64,000 bases of DNA from Mycobacterium asiaticum (GTDB lineage: Bacteria; Actinomycetota; Actinomycetes; Mycobacteriales; Mycobacteriaceae). The stretch spans positions 1-64,000 of the forward strand of contig NZ_LZKQ01000189.1 in the NCBI RefSeq assembly GCF_001668675.1, given 5' to 3'. The position numbers and the translations under genes are program-made. Below are positions 63,826-64,000 of the stretch, in pieces. Below the pieces are notes generated by a model, which saw only the letters and a program-made list of their open reading frames with translations, did not search any database and was not told the DNA's origin. Positions within the stretch are counted from its first letter, which is position 1; each line of letters begins with the position of its first letter.

Positions 63826-64000
63826 GTGCCCGAGTCGAGCAACCCACTGAAGATCCTCGTCTACAGCGACAATGTCCAAACCCGCGAACGGGTCATGCAG
63901 GCCCTGGGTAAGCGGCTGCACCCGGATCTTCCCGAGCTGAGCTACGTCGAGGTGGCTACCGGCCCGATGGTGGTGCGGACCATGGACGAGGGAAGCATCG
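63826..64000 (+). CDS. Rv3143-like response-regulator protein (partial)
   Basis: The first 58 codons, from GTG at 63826 (MPESSNPLKILVYSDNVQTR), are present; the rest lies outside the window. The sequence follows the single-domain receiver-like protein encoded by Rv3143 in M. tuberculosis. TAACAT 8 bp upstream suits a -10 element, so the mRNA may be nearly leaderless. Its presence marks the return to the M. tuberculosis gene order after the catabolic operon. Confidence 0.85.
   Translation, partial: MPESSNPLKILVYSDNVQTRERVMQALGKRLHPDLPELSYVEVATGPMVVRTMDEGSI

Overview
The window is chromosomal DNA of a mycobacterium, most likely a slow-growing non-tuberculous species. It carries PE-family proteins, an actinobacterial tmRNA whose tag ends in ALAA, and long collinear stretches of the M. 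tuberculosis gene order. The core order seen is ssrA, smpB, ftsX, ftsE, Rv3103c- and Rv3104c-like genes, prfB, fprA, agpS, then Rv3127, Rv3129, tgs1, Rv3131, devS, devR and Rv3134c, then hisN, fadE24, fadE23, fadB4 and an Rv3143-like gene cut by the right edge. GC content is high, and starts are a mix of ATG, GTG and TTG. The species cannot be named from this sequence alone.

Layout. 1-21.8 kb is an accessory block. It is bounded by an intact lipY (PE lipase) and a gutted second copy of lipY in the same orientation. At the extreme left edge there is also an inverted 77-bp piece of lipY. The block holds a TetR-controlled small operon, a large membrane protein with split hydrolase motifs, a molybdenum hydroxylase set (coxM/S/L-like) with convergent coxD/coxE-like accessory genes, and a stand-alone proteasome-fold protein. 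It also has a short-chain dehydrogenase, an HTH regulator, a four-gene operon joining a PE protein to a CYP102-type P450-reductase fusion, and an enoyl-CoA hydratase. 21.8-34.8 kb is housekeeping: trans-translation (ssrA, smpB), cell division (ftsEX), release factor 2, ferredoxin reductase FprA and others.

34.8-48.7 kb starts with two acyl-CoA dehydrogenases and then contains the DevR/DosR dormancy locus. Two nitroreductase-like Acg proteins, a flavin-binding protein, Tgs1, a universal stress protein and DevR/DevS are present as in M. tuberculosis. This genome adds a group III truncated haemoglobin behind tgs1 and a quinol-dependent nitric oxide reductase operon divergent from the stress-protein/devRS operon. 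DevR-box-like palindromes sit about 42 bp upstream of the inferred transcription starts of several of these units. This ties NO sensing, NO removal and triacylglycerol storage into one candidate regulon.

49-55.2 kb returns to the core order (hisN, fadE24-fadE23, fadB4). A 22-bp perfect palindrome precedes fadE24, and a very strong hairpin terminator follows fadE23. 55.2-63.8 kb is a tightly overlapping catabolic operon absent from the M. tuberculosis order I know: a homogentisate-dioxygenase-like cupin, an alpha/beta hydrolase, a CaiB-type CoA-transferase, an HMG-CoA-lyase-like enzyme, a TetR regulator and three genes matching the LvaC/LvaA/LvaB 4-hydroxyacyl-CoA module. An NTF2-like protein and a YceI protein follow. 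It looks like a complete pathway for an unidentified aromatic or branched substrate.
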